Origin: Actinernus sp. WN-2022
Taxonomy: Eukaryota; Cnidaria; Anthozoa; Actiniaria; Actinernidae
Length of the DNA stretch: 64,000 bases
Assembly (NCBI GenBank): GCA_030867875.1
Contig: JAOWCC010000577.1
Span: 88,827,740-88,891,739 of the forward strand
Direction: 5' to 3'
Part shown: in pieces, positions 32,696-44,010 of the stretch
How positions within the stretch are numbered: position 1 is the stretch's first letter
Layout: every line of letters starts with the position of its first letter
Translations under genes and position numbers: made by a program
Notes under the pieces: generated by a model
Told to the model about the DNA's origin: nothing
Database searches by the model: none
Seen by the model: the letters and a program-made list of their open reading frames with translations, nothing else

Positions 32696-33078
32696 AAGCT
32701 AAATGTGTGTTCTAATGCGATAATCAGTTCACTTTTGTGATTCTAGTATTCCAACTCGTCGAGAAATGTTAACTAAATGACCTCGTCCTTTCCACATGCT
32801 GGCAAAATACTTATAAATTTCAATACAGTTTTTAAATTGATGAAAGAGAATGCGATCCAAGCGAACATTTTAGTGATATAGAGGTAACGCAGACAGATTA
32901 TACGACGTCATGGAAAATATAAGATAACAATTTGCGTCTAGAACACTGACTTAATTGTCTTAAGAAAACAACCAGTTCTTCGAATCCTATATAACGATAT
33001 ACATGTATTTACTTCTGAAGTATTTGATACAATAATTATTTTGAGTCAATTCACCTTTAGCTTGTCCTTTTTTTCGCG
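32696..33078. repeat. Direct repeat D2 (383 bp)
   Basis: Second copy of D1, 3.1 kb downstream, with ATTCTTGAG following instead of AAACGG. Marks a duplication of unknown mechanism. Confidence 0.9.
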
Positions 33079-34435
33079 TTATTCTTGAGAAGGTTAAGAG
33101 CGACTGCCTGTAAATATCGAGAATCGCGGGTCAACGGTGAAATTTTGGAATCCTTCATATTTTGCCAGAACATAGCCTTGGGTGAACTGTTTTAGGAAAT
33201 AATATCAAAAAGTTCCAGCGCTTTTTTAATTTGGCGAATTTTACGAAAGATTGAAAATACGGGCCTTAGCAGTTATTGGCTTGTCGAACGAGCGAATCAT
33301 CACGCAACAACAAAGAGCTAGGGAAGTCTTATAAAAACTCCAATGGAGTAATACTTCACTCACATAATAAAACAACTCTTTGACCTCAATATCCAGCAAG
33401 AATATATTCCGATAGTGTAATTTATTCTTTTTTCTCCGCCTTTTTAAACATGCATGTTTTGAATGCCAAAACATGAGACAAGTTTGACAGCCCTAAGCGA
33501 CTCCTGTACATTCCAGTAGTGTCACATTTCATTATGTTCACCATGATCACTCACAAAGTTATTGCATATCGTTTAGCCTGGCGTTTAGGATCCTGGGGCA
33601 GTTAACTTCTGTTCAAATACTGAGTACTACAATGGATAGTCCGGGTGGATAAATAAAAGTGGTGGAAATGGGCCTTCTTGTCGGTGAGTAGTATATTTTC
33701 AGCTCAGTTGTCATCATATATTTACCGGGCTATTTTAGACAGGTTTAGAGAAAATCGTTATCATGCAGAGTTGAGTCAGTAGTTTATCTCCATGTATCTG
33801 AATTAAGCTTTCTATTGGCTTATAAAGAAGGTGCAGGAGTTTATTTTAGTTCTCATAACATTACTTAGTTTATTACTTATATTGCACACATTTGGATATT
33901 TTGGTACGGTTCGTAGAATAGTAGCAAAATGCTGTTCACACGGTTATTATTCTTTGAGCCATCCTATTGGCTGTCACACAATACATTGTTGTATCTTAAG
34001 CGTTGATTGGGTAACGCAAGCTTTATAAAGGTTACGCAAGGGTTTTCGATAATCTAGGCAACGCTGCTGCAAAGTCAACCTAGCGATCAATTTTAATTCA
34101 TCATTATGTATTAATTAATGACAAGGTCCCAGTTACATAGTTTCTAGTAGTTAGTGGTTCAGTTAAGTTAATCAGTAGAAGTTCTTCTCCTCCAGAACTG
34201 CCTGCGTTGCATAGGGGAGGTCCAGGTTTCCTCTGAAATCAGGGGTTTTTCCTGGCTGGCACCAGGCTAATTGCTTTATAGCACATTTGTCCATCTGTGA
34301 CAGTTAAATAAAGTTGTGTGGCCAAGCAGCATCTAGCATGTGCAGCAGCCAGCCAAGCCTAATAAATTGTGTTGTAGTCAATTTATCGTTGTGGAATAAT
34401 TATAGTGTGAACAACATATTATATATGATCAAATG
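33079..34435. other. No gene seen
   Basis: No coding or repeat signal I can support. 33831-34028 encodes a short hydrophobic peptide of no recognised family. Confidence 0.5.
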
Positions 34436-34439
34436 CACA

Positions 34440-34806
34440 TTACACTATCAGGTATGAAGCTAAATCTAAAGTCTTAGTAAGCAATCTAAAAGTTAAATTA
34501 TATTCTAAAGTGAAATCGTAAAAATAGTATAAAAGAGACTCCATGGCTAATGTAAATTAAAAGCTATTTTAAAAAGATGAATAAAAATTTTAAACTATCA
34601 AAATTGTCCTCATTGCGAATGCGTCCATTCCACACTTTAGATGCTGCTGCAGTAAACGCACGGTCACCCAAAGTCTTATTAGTTACAGGTTTAGGTGCTA
34701 AAAACGAACGACCACTATTGGATCGTAGGCTGTAATTGGGATCGCTCTATGACAGTAATGGAATTACAAAGATATACAGGTGCAAGACCATGAGTACACT
34801 TAAAGT
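34440..34806 (-). mobile_element. LINE 3' fragment
   Basis: Minus strand: THGLAPVYLCN, then (after a frameshift) LRSNSGRSFLAP and LGDRAFTAAASKVWN, a LINE C-terminus, ending in TAG near 34560 with AT-rich 3' UTR. Confidence 0.75.
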
Positions 34807-34851
34807 GCCTATAACCCTTTTCAATTTTGATAGCTTATGAACCTCCGAAAC

Positions 34852-35170
34852 GTTTTGAGTACTTCTGAGAAGAAAGTTTTGGTTTAAAGTGCGGAATACT
34901 TTATGTTCTACGCTTGTTTGAAATCGTGTAAATGTGACCTTTCCTGACCCATGACCGCGTAAGTAAAAGCCTGCAGGGTTGAAACCTGTGTAGACGTCAT
35001 CTCATTAATGCATTATTCTCCATGGCGCCTTTCTATCACAACATCGATGCATAGAAAATATACACAGTTTGTGAGTTGTTAGTTAAGAAAAAAGTCATTT
35101 TAGTCGACATGTTAAGTATTTCTTGAAATGATTGCAAAGCCGAATTAATTATAAGACGTCAAGATGACGT
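34852..35170. mobile_element. MITE family B, partial copy
   Basis: Matches the left arm and spacer of 9310-9831 (GAGTACTTCTGAGAAGAAAG to GCCGAATTAATTATAAGACG). The right arm is missing. It lies between two minus-strand LINE pieces that may belong to one element. Confidence 0.85.
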
Positions 35171-35171
35171 T

Positions 35172-35440
35172 TTAGCACAACCAAAAGACAAAAACCTCCT
35201 AATGCGCCTGATATTATACAAGTGATAGTAGACTGCCTGACAAGTCTTATTAATGTGCGTGGTCATACTACGATAAGAGTCAAACCACGCCCCAAGATGG
35301 GGCACATATATCTCCAACCGTCAATTGACCAATATTGACTTTGTTCAATTGCCAATCAGCAAGAATTCTGTCTTGTCGTCATTTAGTTTTAGTTTGTCAA
35401 CTGCCATCCACGTTCTGATATCTAAGCAAGTTGTAGCTAA
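35172..35440 (-). mobile_element. LINE RT C-terminal fragment
   Basis: Minus strand: RTWMAVDKLKLNDDKTEFLL followed by IGN, then HLGAWFDS and YHLYNIRRIRRFL, with two stops. This is the RT/thumb region of an L2-like LINE. Confidence 0.8.
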
Positions 35441-35449
35441 CCCTTTGCA

Positions 35450-35800
35450 CTGAAGGGTTAGCTATTATGGAATTCGCTGCCAGTACATTTAAGATGCACA
35501 GACTCTTTAAGCCATTTTAAATCATCAATTAAGACCTTTCTTTTCAGTAGTAGTTATTTTTTTAAAGTTTTTATATATATATTGTAATTAGATTAATTAG
35601 CCTTTTGTAGAAATAGTTATTTTACTATTGTAAGAGCATCGAGACTTATATATGATGCTTCTAATACGTTTTAAATCATCACTTAAAACCTTTCTTTTCA
35701 GTAGTAGTTAGTTTTTAGATATATTGTAATTAGATTAATTATTGTAAGAGCAGCGAGACTTATATATGATGCTCCTAATACGTATTATTATTATTATTAT
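35450..35800 (+). mobile_element. LINE 3' end with duplicated tail
   Basis: Plus strand: LLWNSLPVHLRCTDSLSHFK then SSIKTFLF and a stop. The 3' UTR (35515-35669) is repeated in shortened form at 35670-35785, followed by an ATT repeat. It meets the minus LINE head-to-head at a small palindrome (AGCTAACCCTT / AAGGGTTAGCT, 35433-35463). Confidence 0.8.
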
Positions 35801-35830
35801 AAGATGCTCAAGCATAGGTCATTGAGAAAG

Positions 35831-35962
35831 GGATCAATCCCGGTTTCTGGGAAACCCCCACCCCTCCCCCCCCCCCCCCACACTTCACCCTAATCTTTAA
35901 TAGAACGATGCATATCCAAGGGAGGGGTGGGTGGGAAGTTTCCCAGAAACAGGGATTGAGCC
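35831..35962. mobile_element. 132-bp MITE with ~42-bp TIRs
   Basis: GGATCAATCCCGGTTTCTGG continues into ACCCCTCCCCCC and is inverted at the right (GGGAGGGGTGGGTGGG...GGGATTGAGCC). The right arm starts at about 35920. TSD not clear. Confidence 0.85.
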
Positions 35963-36102
35963 AAAAGAAGTCAATAATGAACCGTGGGGCTTTGGACCGA
36001 GTGCAAATCTCTTATAAAATTCGTTATTTTGACTCTCTTTGACCAACACCCCCCCTCCACCTTCCAACATTTCTTTTCATCGGGACAAGGAGGGGGGGAG
36101 AT

Positions 36103-37214
36103 AGCCTGATCATTTTCAGACGGTACGAGGTCGTCCGCTCACTTCCTCCCCCTCCCCGTCTGATGGACTTCATAGACTTTCATGTTCCTGACGTCATCAA
36201 CCTTTGTTTTTACAATAAGCCAATACGAACACGCGTAAGAATTGAAGCGTGAAGTGTGGAACAGTCGTGCAGTAGCGGCTTTTACTAGTTGGAACTATCA
36301 GCCTTCATGCACTGGAAAAAACATTCTACAGCTTCAAACTTCTGTCGATTTCTCAGAATGGTATCCTGTTTGAGCTGCTGTGGTTCTTTGTAGAGCAGGA
36401 ACTTCTTAAACGGAAGTTTGCGTGCAGTATTTGCAGGACAGTGTTATGAGAATGTATACAAGAAATATCAGCCTCGATTCTATGCCGTAAAGTTTGTTAC
36501 TGTATCTTAGAACTTTTACGTTTTAATTTTATTTTTAAAACGTTTTGAAGCTTGATATGTATGCCAATTAGTCACACAAGACCCTAAAGTTGTCCTAGTG
36601 TAGGTTTTTTGGTATCAGAGATTGTTTTAACTGGACTTTTTGTGCAAAGTTTAGATGCCATTGCCGTACATGAACCCGGGATGAACTTACGGAAGTGTGT
36701 TCATAATTCTGAAAACATAAATATTCTCTCAAGTGCCATGAAACTTTTTTCATAACATACTCAGTATGTGTGTTCACTCCTGCAGAAAAATCATAATATT
36801 CCATGAAAGATTTGGTCTTCTAAAAGCCAAAAACCTAGGAGAATGTTTGAGATCTATTGAATGCATGAGATTTATAAGCGAAGGAAGATTAGTGATTTAC
36901 CAAAGCCCGTACGTAGATTCACAAACAGATCGTTTCGATTAATGAACGATTCCAATGCTTTCTTCTGCTCTGGATTTAGCTTCGAAATCCTGAAAACTTT
37001 ACAACTTCGGTCGACACAATGCTCAAGTTCTTCCCCAACGCCATTCACAAAAATATGCGAGCACATTCCTTAAATTCCAGACTTTGCCAAAAGTGTAAAG
37101 TTCGCTGTGATTGGTTGACATTATGACGTCAGGAACACGAAAGTCTATGAAGTCCATCAGACGGGGAGGGGGAGGAAGTGAGCGGACAACCTCGTACCGT
37201 CTGAAAATCAGGCT
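36103..37214. mobile_element. 1.1-kb TIR element carrying a helicase fragment
   Basis: ~95-bp TIRs: AGCCTGAT-C/T-TTCAGACGGTACGAGGT...CTTCCTCCCC, GTCTGATGGACTTCATAGAC and TGACGTCA (36189 and 37124), inverted. A solo right end of the same family lies at 43948-43997. The minus strand inside encodes a helicase N-terminal piece. Confidence 0.88.
36872..37066 (-). pseudogene. RecQ/DEAD-like helicase fragment
   Basis: 64 codons: LNPEQKKALESFINRNDLFV then NLRTGFGKSLIF, that is, the Q-like entry helix plus Walker A (TGFGKS at about 55-60), as in RecQ-type superfamily 2 helicases. The frame stops right after Walker A; DExH and the C-terminal RecA domain are absent. Probably a truncated transposon-borne or captured gene. 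Confidence 0.65.
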
Positions 37215-37227
37215 AGGGGGGAGAGGG

Positions 37228-37293
37228 TGATGGCCAGGTTTGGAATTGATGGAGCCACAAATGTTGCCTCTATCAATTCCAAATCTGCCCATC
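37228..37293. repeat. Short inverted repeat
   Basis: GATGGCCAGGTTTGGAATTGAT and its near complement ATCAATTCCAAATCTGCCCATC enclose about 21 bp. Confidence 0.7.
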
Positions 37294-37375
37294 CCCCTCT
37301 GGATTTGTGGTTCATTTCACATTTTGAATCAGAGCGGGGGTTAGCTAGGTTATGCAAATGCTCCACCATAGGGCT

Positions 37376-38890
37376 TTTGGATTGGATTGGATTGGATAAC
37401 TTTATTTTGTCACGGTTGTTCCATCAGGTAATTTACAAATTTTAAAATCCAATGAATAATCTAATATGATGCCTAAATAAAAAACCTATAACTTACAATT
37501 ATACTACATGATATAATATTTACATAAATAATAAAATAAATCCTGCTTTACGTGGATGCCGTGAATTAGTAATTTCAGAAGTCATAGCAGCGTAATGTGT
37601 CTTTTAGCGAGTTAAGGGATTCCGATTGGCGAATATCAAGGGCAGGCTGTTCCACTATTGCGCGCCGCTATAGCTAAAACTTCTTTTAAGATAGTCAGTG
37701 CGCGGATGTGGAATAGCCAGCTTATTTGTAAGATCGCGTAGTGAATAATTAACTAGCTCATTCCTAAAGATAAATTTCGAGCAAAGATAATCTGGAGCTA
37801 AATTATTTAGTGACTTGTATACCACTGAACTGCAGAATCTAGTAAATGTTGGTGTTTTATGTTTTTCCAGGTAAAAGTTTCACGCAGTGTCTGAGTATTT
37901 GAATCAAATGACGCGTTCAATAAAACACGAGCAGCACGATTCTGCAATTTCTGTAGCTTGTCACATAAACATTTGCCACAGTCACCCCACACTTCGCTAC
38001 AGTAAGCAAAGTGTGGTTGGACTAGTGCATTGAAAATAGTCAAAAGAGTCGAGAAAGGGACAAAAGGCTTCACTCTTTTTATGGCGCCAATACCAGCAGA
38101 GATCTTTTTAGATATATGGTTCCAGAGGTCTAGAGAGAACAGCCGCAGAGAAAGAGCCGAGAAAGAGCCGTTCTCGCTGCTTCGCAGCTCGCTGATCGCA
38201 GCTTTACGGCTCTTCCTCCGCGGCTGTTCTCTCTCTAGCAAACCTCTTGAACCAGGGTAGATCAATGTGGGTATCCCAAGAGAGATTTTCATCAATGAAT
38301 ACTCCTAATGATTGGCTGTCTGGACCTGTTTAATTGCAACGTTATTTATTGATGGTGTTAGGATGTGGGGAATGTTAATCATTTTTGATTTGAAGCAATT
38401 AACATATATTCTGTTTTCTTACGATTAAGGGTCAATTTGTTTGCGTTGAGCCATGTATTAACACAATTGAGATTAGAAGCTAGTTGGCAATCGAGCTCGG
38501 AAATGTTATCGTTCGTAAACGTGAGACTTGTATCATCCGCGTACATTCTAGGGACTGAGTGTGTCAAACAATTTTGAAGATCATTGATGTACATTAAAAA
38601 CATTATTGGTCCAAGGATAGTCTCCTGGGGAATAATAATATTTATATAGCCACATAAATGACATATAATATACCTGTGGCTGAGACAACGAGCCGTTTAC
38701 GAAACACTTCTGGTCGCGATTAGTCAAATAAGATTTAAACCAAGAGTGCGTTAGGCCTCTAACTCCATAGTGCCAAAGCTTGCCTAAAAGAATCTCGTGG
38801 TTGACAGTGTCAAATGCCTTTTTTAGGTCAAGAACGATAACGGCATTGACACGATCTTGATCAATATTTAAAGACCAATTAAAACCAATC
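37376..38890 (-). mobile_element. CR1-like LINE, 5'-truncated
   Basis: Minus strand: DLKKAFDTVNHEILL (about 38800), a GD(Y)PWTN-like degraded PQG region, MFLMYINDL...RMYADDTSLTF (38379-38603), then IGAIKRVKPFVPF...RAARVLL (37807-38100). The 3' tail is an ATCCA repeat (37376-37398), with AATAAA just inside. A 138-bp MITE and a small insertion near 38625-38670 disrupt it. YADD is intact. Confidence 0.88.
38117..38254. mobile_element. 138-bp MITE inside the LINE
   Basis: TGGTTC-C/A-AGAGGT and GAGAGAACAGCCGC arms are inverted at the right. LINE coding resumes on both sides (THIDL / WNHISKKI), which supports the ends. TSD not resolved. Confidence 0.8.
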
Positions 38891-38892
38891 GT

Positions 38893-39065
38893 GGTTTTGG
38901 TTTTGGTCCGTCACGCCATCAATCCACGATTGCGTTTACTTTTCCTCCTGATTGGTTGCTTTCTCGTGCCAGTGAAACCAATCAGTATTCACTTTAGTTC
39001 GTGATTAGTTCGTTGTAATTGCTTTGGTTTTGGTTTTACTACAGTCAATTGAAACCTGCCCTAAA
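38893..39065. mobile_element. Degraded copy of the 40396-40646 MITE family
   Basis: Shares GGTTTTACTACA-G/C-TCAA-T/C-TGAAA at the right, plus CAAT/ATTGG-type words inside; the left end is eroded. It marks the truncation point of the LINE. Confidence 0.55.
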
Positions 39066-39371
39066 ACAATAGAAGTGTGAAGTCTACCTGATAATTTTTT
39101 AGCCTTTGAAATAATTATGGTTCTTTTCGATTCTTTTCACAAGACTTTAATTCTTTTTTTAAGACAATGTTGTTCTTCAGCTATGATTCAGAGACAATAA
39201 CACAAGAACATTGATAATTTAGTGAACGTGAATCACAGTGATCGATAATGCTGTTATTTCCATTCTTCCCTAATGGTAGTTCGTCTGCGGTTCAAGGGCA
39301 GATCACAAAGGGCCCGATACCAAGTAAACAATTATTTACAAAAAAAGTTTAACATCTTTCCATGATAGCCG

Positions 39372-39511
39372 GTGGTTTTACTTAACCCGTGAAATAAAAA
39401 AAAAAATAGTCAGTATCTAATAGTCAAGCAGAAACAAGAAAACAATCATGGAATTAGGGTTTGATTGTACCTATTAGTTTAATATCTATTTCATGGGTTA
39501 AGTAAAATCAC
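39372..39511. mobile_element. 140-bp MITE
   Basis: TIRs GTGGTTTTACTTAACCCGTG...AAATA, inverted with two mismatches; an A-rich core follows the left arm. Confidence 0.8.
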
Positions 39512-39978
39512 TAGTACATCATTCTGCTTAGCACTGTGGTAGCAGTTTTGCTATTTAATGGCAGTACAATATAGTTTATTTACCCACCCACCCACCCACG
39601 CAGTTTATTTAAGGTAGTCATTTGTTTTATGTAGAAAGATCTTGCTTGCATATATATCGGCGCCAAGTGAGGGGAGGAGAAAAAAGACTACTACGATGTC
39701 TCTGTGGGCCAAATTCGAATTCAGTTTAGTTCAGATAAAGTTGAAATGATTAATATATATATAATTCGACATGTAACTTTGGAATTAAAAGTAAAAATAG
39801 ACTGCATGAGTACAAAACATGTCTCTTGTTCTTGTATTTAGGAAAATAATATTTTACGAACTGTCAACGGCAAGCCAACGGCAGGCCACATAATTATGAA
39901 AGCAATATGCCACATGCATGTATTACTATATCCACTCGGTTTTTGTTTTGAAAAGAAGATGCGCCATAACTCATATAT

Positions 39979-40010
<32 letters not shown>
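39512..40010. other. No gene seen; (TA)n at its right end
   Basis: A CCCA/CCCACCCACCC run at 39582-39599 and a (TA)n array at 39973-40010 are the only notable items. Confidence 0.5.
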
Positions 40011-40395
40011 CAGTCGATCCAGGAAAGGTTGTCTTACAGAAAAGTCAATTACACACATATAACTGTCACGTATCTGTATATACAGAATAAATTAAATTCC
40101 CTGTGGTTCGCTGGTGTCGCGAGTTGGTAAGACCCGCGGCCCGGAGATATAGAAAACGCGAAGATTCGGAAGCAAGAACACTCGAGTTTCAGAATAGTTT
40201 GGCAGCAAGCATACAGGAGAGAGACACAAATTGTATAAATGCAGTATCAGTTTACAGGAAGGTTGCGTTTCATCTGGATTTGACTAGTAAACATTTGCGT
40301 TTAATTCTAGAAGTTTGGTCGTGCTTTTTGCACGAGCGCGTAGGGCGAGTCCAATTTGAGCTTTTTGGAAACCATCTGATTGCCTTTTAATTATA

Positions 40396-40646
40396 GAGCG
40401 GATTTCAATTGAGTGTCGGAAGTGTTTTGGTTTTGTGTTTACTAAGCTCTCCTATTGGCTGAGAAAGTAAACCAACCAATCAGAATCCAAAGTAAAACCA
40501 AACGCAAATTGATTTTCGTTTTGCTTTGGTTTGTCATTGGCTCACAGGGAAGCCATTTATGAGTTACTCGTGATTACTCGCTCCTATGATTGGCTGGCTA
40601 TGGGTAATTTGCGTTTGGTTTTACTACACTCAACTGAAAACCGCTC
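40396..40646. mobile_element. 251-bp MITE, TA TSD, within element A
   Basis: TIRs GAGCGGATTTCAATTGAGTG(T) / ACACTCAACTGAAAACCGCTC, flanked by TA. The interior is rich in ATTGG/CCAAT words (40452, 40475, 40537, 40589). Confidence 0.88.
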
Positions 40647-40884
40647 TATACATGGACAAATGAGCGAAACAAATAAGCTTTGCTTCTGTTTATTCAGTCT
40701 TGAGTTCATACTAAATATGTGGCTAAAGGTACGGGTTTAACACCGTGCACGCGCAAACTAAACTTGCCTATTAAATAAAACCAAGCGTAATTTACTGCAT
40801 ATTGTTTTCCTTTTTGCCCCTAGGCTTTCATTATAAAATATTGGGTAAAAATATCAGATAGTGAACGCTAGAGAACAGTAAGTT

Positions 40885-41445
40885 CCGGGGGGGGGGGGGG
40901 GTACTTACATGAAAAATGGGTATGTATGTGAGGCCAAGAGGCTCAAACCCTGACCCTGTTTGACCCAATCCGAGCTCCAAAATCCTGAATGCCCCTTCTT
41001 TAAATTGTTTTCAAAACAAGGTCGGATATATATCCCGGCCGGTATACCGCGTACCGGGATTGCATGCAAAATACGGAACATTTCAAGTCGGGACGTGGCA
41101 TTGGGTAAACAAATCAGCAGATGAAGTACATAGATAAGTACTGAAGTACAGGAACCTCAGTGCTTGCATGTGGGCAGGCGATCAAAATGCGGCAACAGAA
41201 TGTCTTTTTTTGACATAGTAGCTAAAAAAAAACTAACTGCCTAAAAAATACTGAACCCCGACCCTGACTGCACCCAAATTATACTCAAATCCTGACCCTG
41301 ATCTGCCCAAATCAGGACAAAACCCTGACCCTACCTGCCCAAACGGAGCTCAAAACCCTGACCCACCCGGGCGGCACATACATAATACGTCACAAACAGG
41401 AGTACCCCCCCCCCCCCTCCCCCCCCCCCCCCCCCCCACCCCGGG
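40885..41445. mobile_element. MITE family D, copy 1, perfect 8-bp TSD
   Basis: Ends CCGGGGG...GTACTTACATGAAA and GGAGTACCCCC...CCGGG; TSD AGTAAGTT (40877-40884, 41446-41453). The interior repeats AACCCTGACCCTG-like words. Long C/G runs near both ends are expanded relative to copy 2. An 8-bp TSD points to a hAT-like class. Confidence 0.92.
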
Positions 41446-41453
41446 AGTAAGTT

Positions 41454-42335
41454 TGGGAAACTTTTTGAACAAAGTTCGATATGTACAAATTGGAATCACA
41501 ACACAACTGGTATGAAGTCATGCACATCAGGCAAGACCATTCAACAATTAATATTACAAAGTAAAAACGTTCAATAATAAATAATAAGCAGGGAAGTTTT
41601 CTTCAGTAACTAACAACTAACTTACACTGAATAAAGAAGCCGGAATGTTTTGCGATGTTTAAATCTTTTAAATCAACCACGTTCAACCACGTAATTTAGT
41701 CTAGAATCAGTTAAAAGTGTTGGTTAGCTTCGCAGATAAAAATAACGAAGCAAGACTAATTTTTGAATATTTAACATTTTCTTAATAAATGCCCTTAAAA
41801 CAGCTGCAATTTTTGCCATTGTAGCATTTTCTTCAATGCATTATTTAAAATAAACAGATGTGGCTGTATTTTTTCAATGATTATACGCAGTCAAACTAAA
41901 AAGTTCTTCATATTAAGACAGTTTAGTGTTTTTTTATTCGAGAAGCCAAATGAACTATGCATGCATCAGCGCGCATTCAGCTCCGGTAGAACTGAATGAG
42001 TCATCATGATTCAGTGGTTGTTCTTTATATTTAAACTACAAATTAAAGAACGGAAAAAAATAAAGCTAGAGCTTGCATCTATGCTGCCAGTAAATTAAGC
42101 CAACTTAATAACTCGCTATCAACTCAGTACTGTGTTGTAGAGTCGAACACCTACGGCGACACGGCCGAATATTATTTATTCAAACGTAGTATTTAATTTA
42201 AATTGAACAAGTTGATATATCAGGATGATCTCAAGGAACACTGAGTTATTACTTTCTCACCAATCGCCCCTTGAATTTAAATATCGTGACCAGATAACAC
42301 AATGTTTGCCCTTGCCGTCTGCATGATAATTCCCT
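41454..42335. other. Interior of element A, no gene seen
   Basis: AT-rich remnant without a transposase ORF or repeat structure. Confidence 0.5.
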
Positions 42336-42662
42336 TCACGACCAAACTTCTAGAATTAAACGCAAGTGTTTACTCGTCAAATCCAGATAAAACGCAACTT
42401 TCCTGTAAACTGATACTGCATTTATCCAATTTGCGTCTCTCTCCTGTATACTTGCTGCCAAACCATTCTGGAACTCGAGTATTCTTTCTTCCGAATCTTT
42501 TAGTTTTCTATGGCTCCGGGCCGCGGGTCTTACCAACTCGTGACACCAGCGAACCACAGGGAAGTTAATATATTCTGTATATACGGTCACGTGACAGTTA
42601 TATGTGTGCAATTGACTTTTCTGTAAGACAACCTTTCCTGGATCGACTGTATATATATATAT

Positions 42663-43134
42663 ATGACGCATGTCAACACAAAAGGCGCCTTAGCAAGGAA
42701 CACTCATTTTGTGTTAACATGCCTCATCTTGTGTGGAATTCTCGATTTCCTCAGTTTAAAGCGCTGATAACTGATATTCTAGGTTTCAATGATAGTAAAA
42801 TGACACTCGCTTCCATGTATAGCCTTTCTATCCCATAATTTCCTTGTTTGAGAGTTGGAGTTTTTCGAGATTTTCTACCTTATCACCTTTTTGCAGTTGA
42901 TCAACTAAAAGTGACATTTTGGGGTATTTCTAATGCCCAGGAACGGCTAAAACGCAGTCGACAGTTGTTCTATAGACAAAGACGGTTCTTTTGCTGCACA
43001 CCGCATTAAAATCCATCAAGATCTCGAGCAACAGCGGCCAGTTGAAACTGAAACGGTGCACATATTGACGCATGTCAACACAAAAGGCGCCTTAGCAAGG
43101 AACACTCATTTTGTGTTAACATGCCTCATGTATA
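42663..43134. repeat. 63-bp palindromic direct repeats around 340 bp
   Basis: An identical block starts GACGCATGTCAACACAAAAG and ends TGTGTTAACATGCCTCAT. It occurs at 42664-42726 and 43070-43132 in the same orientation and can itself fold (ATGTCAACACAAAA with TTTTGTGTTAACAT). Each copy abuts a (TA)n array beside elements A and B. Confidence 0.9.
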
Positions 43135-43470
43135 TATAGATATATATATACAGTCAATTGCAGAAACGTTGTCCAGCAGATATCTTTTATACCAAAACCT
43201 AATGAGATGCGTAAACATCTAATGAGATTCATGAGACAACAGACTTCAATTGCGCTTTTCTTATCAATCAATGAGTGTGACTGCAATTAACCCGTGCAAA
43301 ATAAACTCTTGTGAACAGTAAGCAAAAGAAAAAAAATGGAATTAGTGTATAATTGTACGTAATAATAGAGTGATTCATTTTTTCACGCCGGAATAGTCTA
43401 GTAATTGTTTTACTGGTTTATTGCAATCCAACTCGACATCGCAAGGTGAGTGTGACTGATCTGATTGAAC

Positions 43471-43870
43471 ATGCCAAAAGCCTACTCCGATGATATTCGT
43501 TGGAATACGGTATGGAACAAGATTTTTTACGGTAAATCAGATGAGGAAGTTGCTTGTACTCTTTTCATCTGTCCGAAAAGCGTTCGTCGCTACGTAGAGT
43601 TATTTTTCGCCACTGGAAATGTGACCCCAGAGAAATGTGGCAGAAAACATGGGTCAATATTATTGCCCCATGAAGAATACAACCTTATAGAATTAATCCT
43701 ACAAACTCCGCAAATTCAGCTGTCCGATATTGCAAAGGAAATACGGTCTTAACCACTGGCAATACCTACCACGTAGCGACATTGTGTCGCGCTCTGCGGT
43801 GTTTGGGATTCACCTATAAGAAGGTAAATACTCGGCAGAAAATGCCAGCTGAGTTTAGGCTATTGTTATA
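43471..43870 (+). pseudogene. Tc1/mariner transposase, N-terminal fragment
   Basis: MPKAYSDDIRW...GKSDEEVACTLFICPKSVRR is a homeodomain-like helix-turn-helix that binds the TIRs in Tc1/mariner transposases. After a frameshift near 43752, YHVATLCRALRCLGFTYKKV follows, then a stop. The catalytic DDE part is absent on this strand. Confidence 0.8.
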
Positions 43871-43947
43871 ATAATGTGAGTTTTTCAATTTAATATTTTC
43901 TCAGTTGAAAATACATAGATCATTCATGTCGAAGAACAACAACTGAA

Positions 43948-43997
43948 GGAGGAGGAGGAAGTGAGCGGACGACCTCGTACCGTCTGAAAATCAGGCT
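43948..43997. mobile_element. Solo end of the 36103-37214 family
   Basis: GGAGGAGGAAGTGAGCGGAC followed by GACCTCGTACCGTCTGAAAATCAGGCT matches the right TIR of that element; no partner end is nearby. It sits at the junction of the two transposase halves. Confidence 0.85.
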
Positions 43998-44010
43998 AAT
44001 AACACTGAGG

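Larger units (their letters stand above)
40011..42649. mobile_element. Tc1/mariner-like element A, 2.6 kb, ~315-bp TIRs
   Basis: Ends CAGTCGATCCAGGAAAGGTT, inverted at 42649, with homologous arms reaching 40323 and 42336. (TA)n lies on both sides, consistent with TA target sites. The arms include CGCGGCCCGGAG versus its complement. No transposase was seen. Two other MITEs sit inside. Its end resembles element B (CAGTC...GTTGTC). Confidence 0.9.

Noticed and set aside
29584..33078. LTR retrotransposon bounded by D1 and D2
   Set aside because: No convincing TG..CA ends, primer-binding site, polypurine tract or gag/pol inside.
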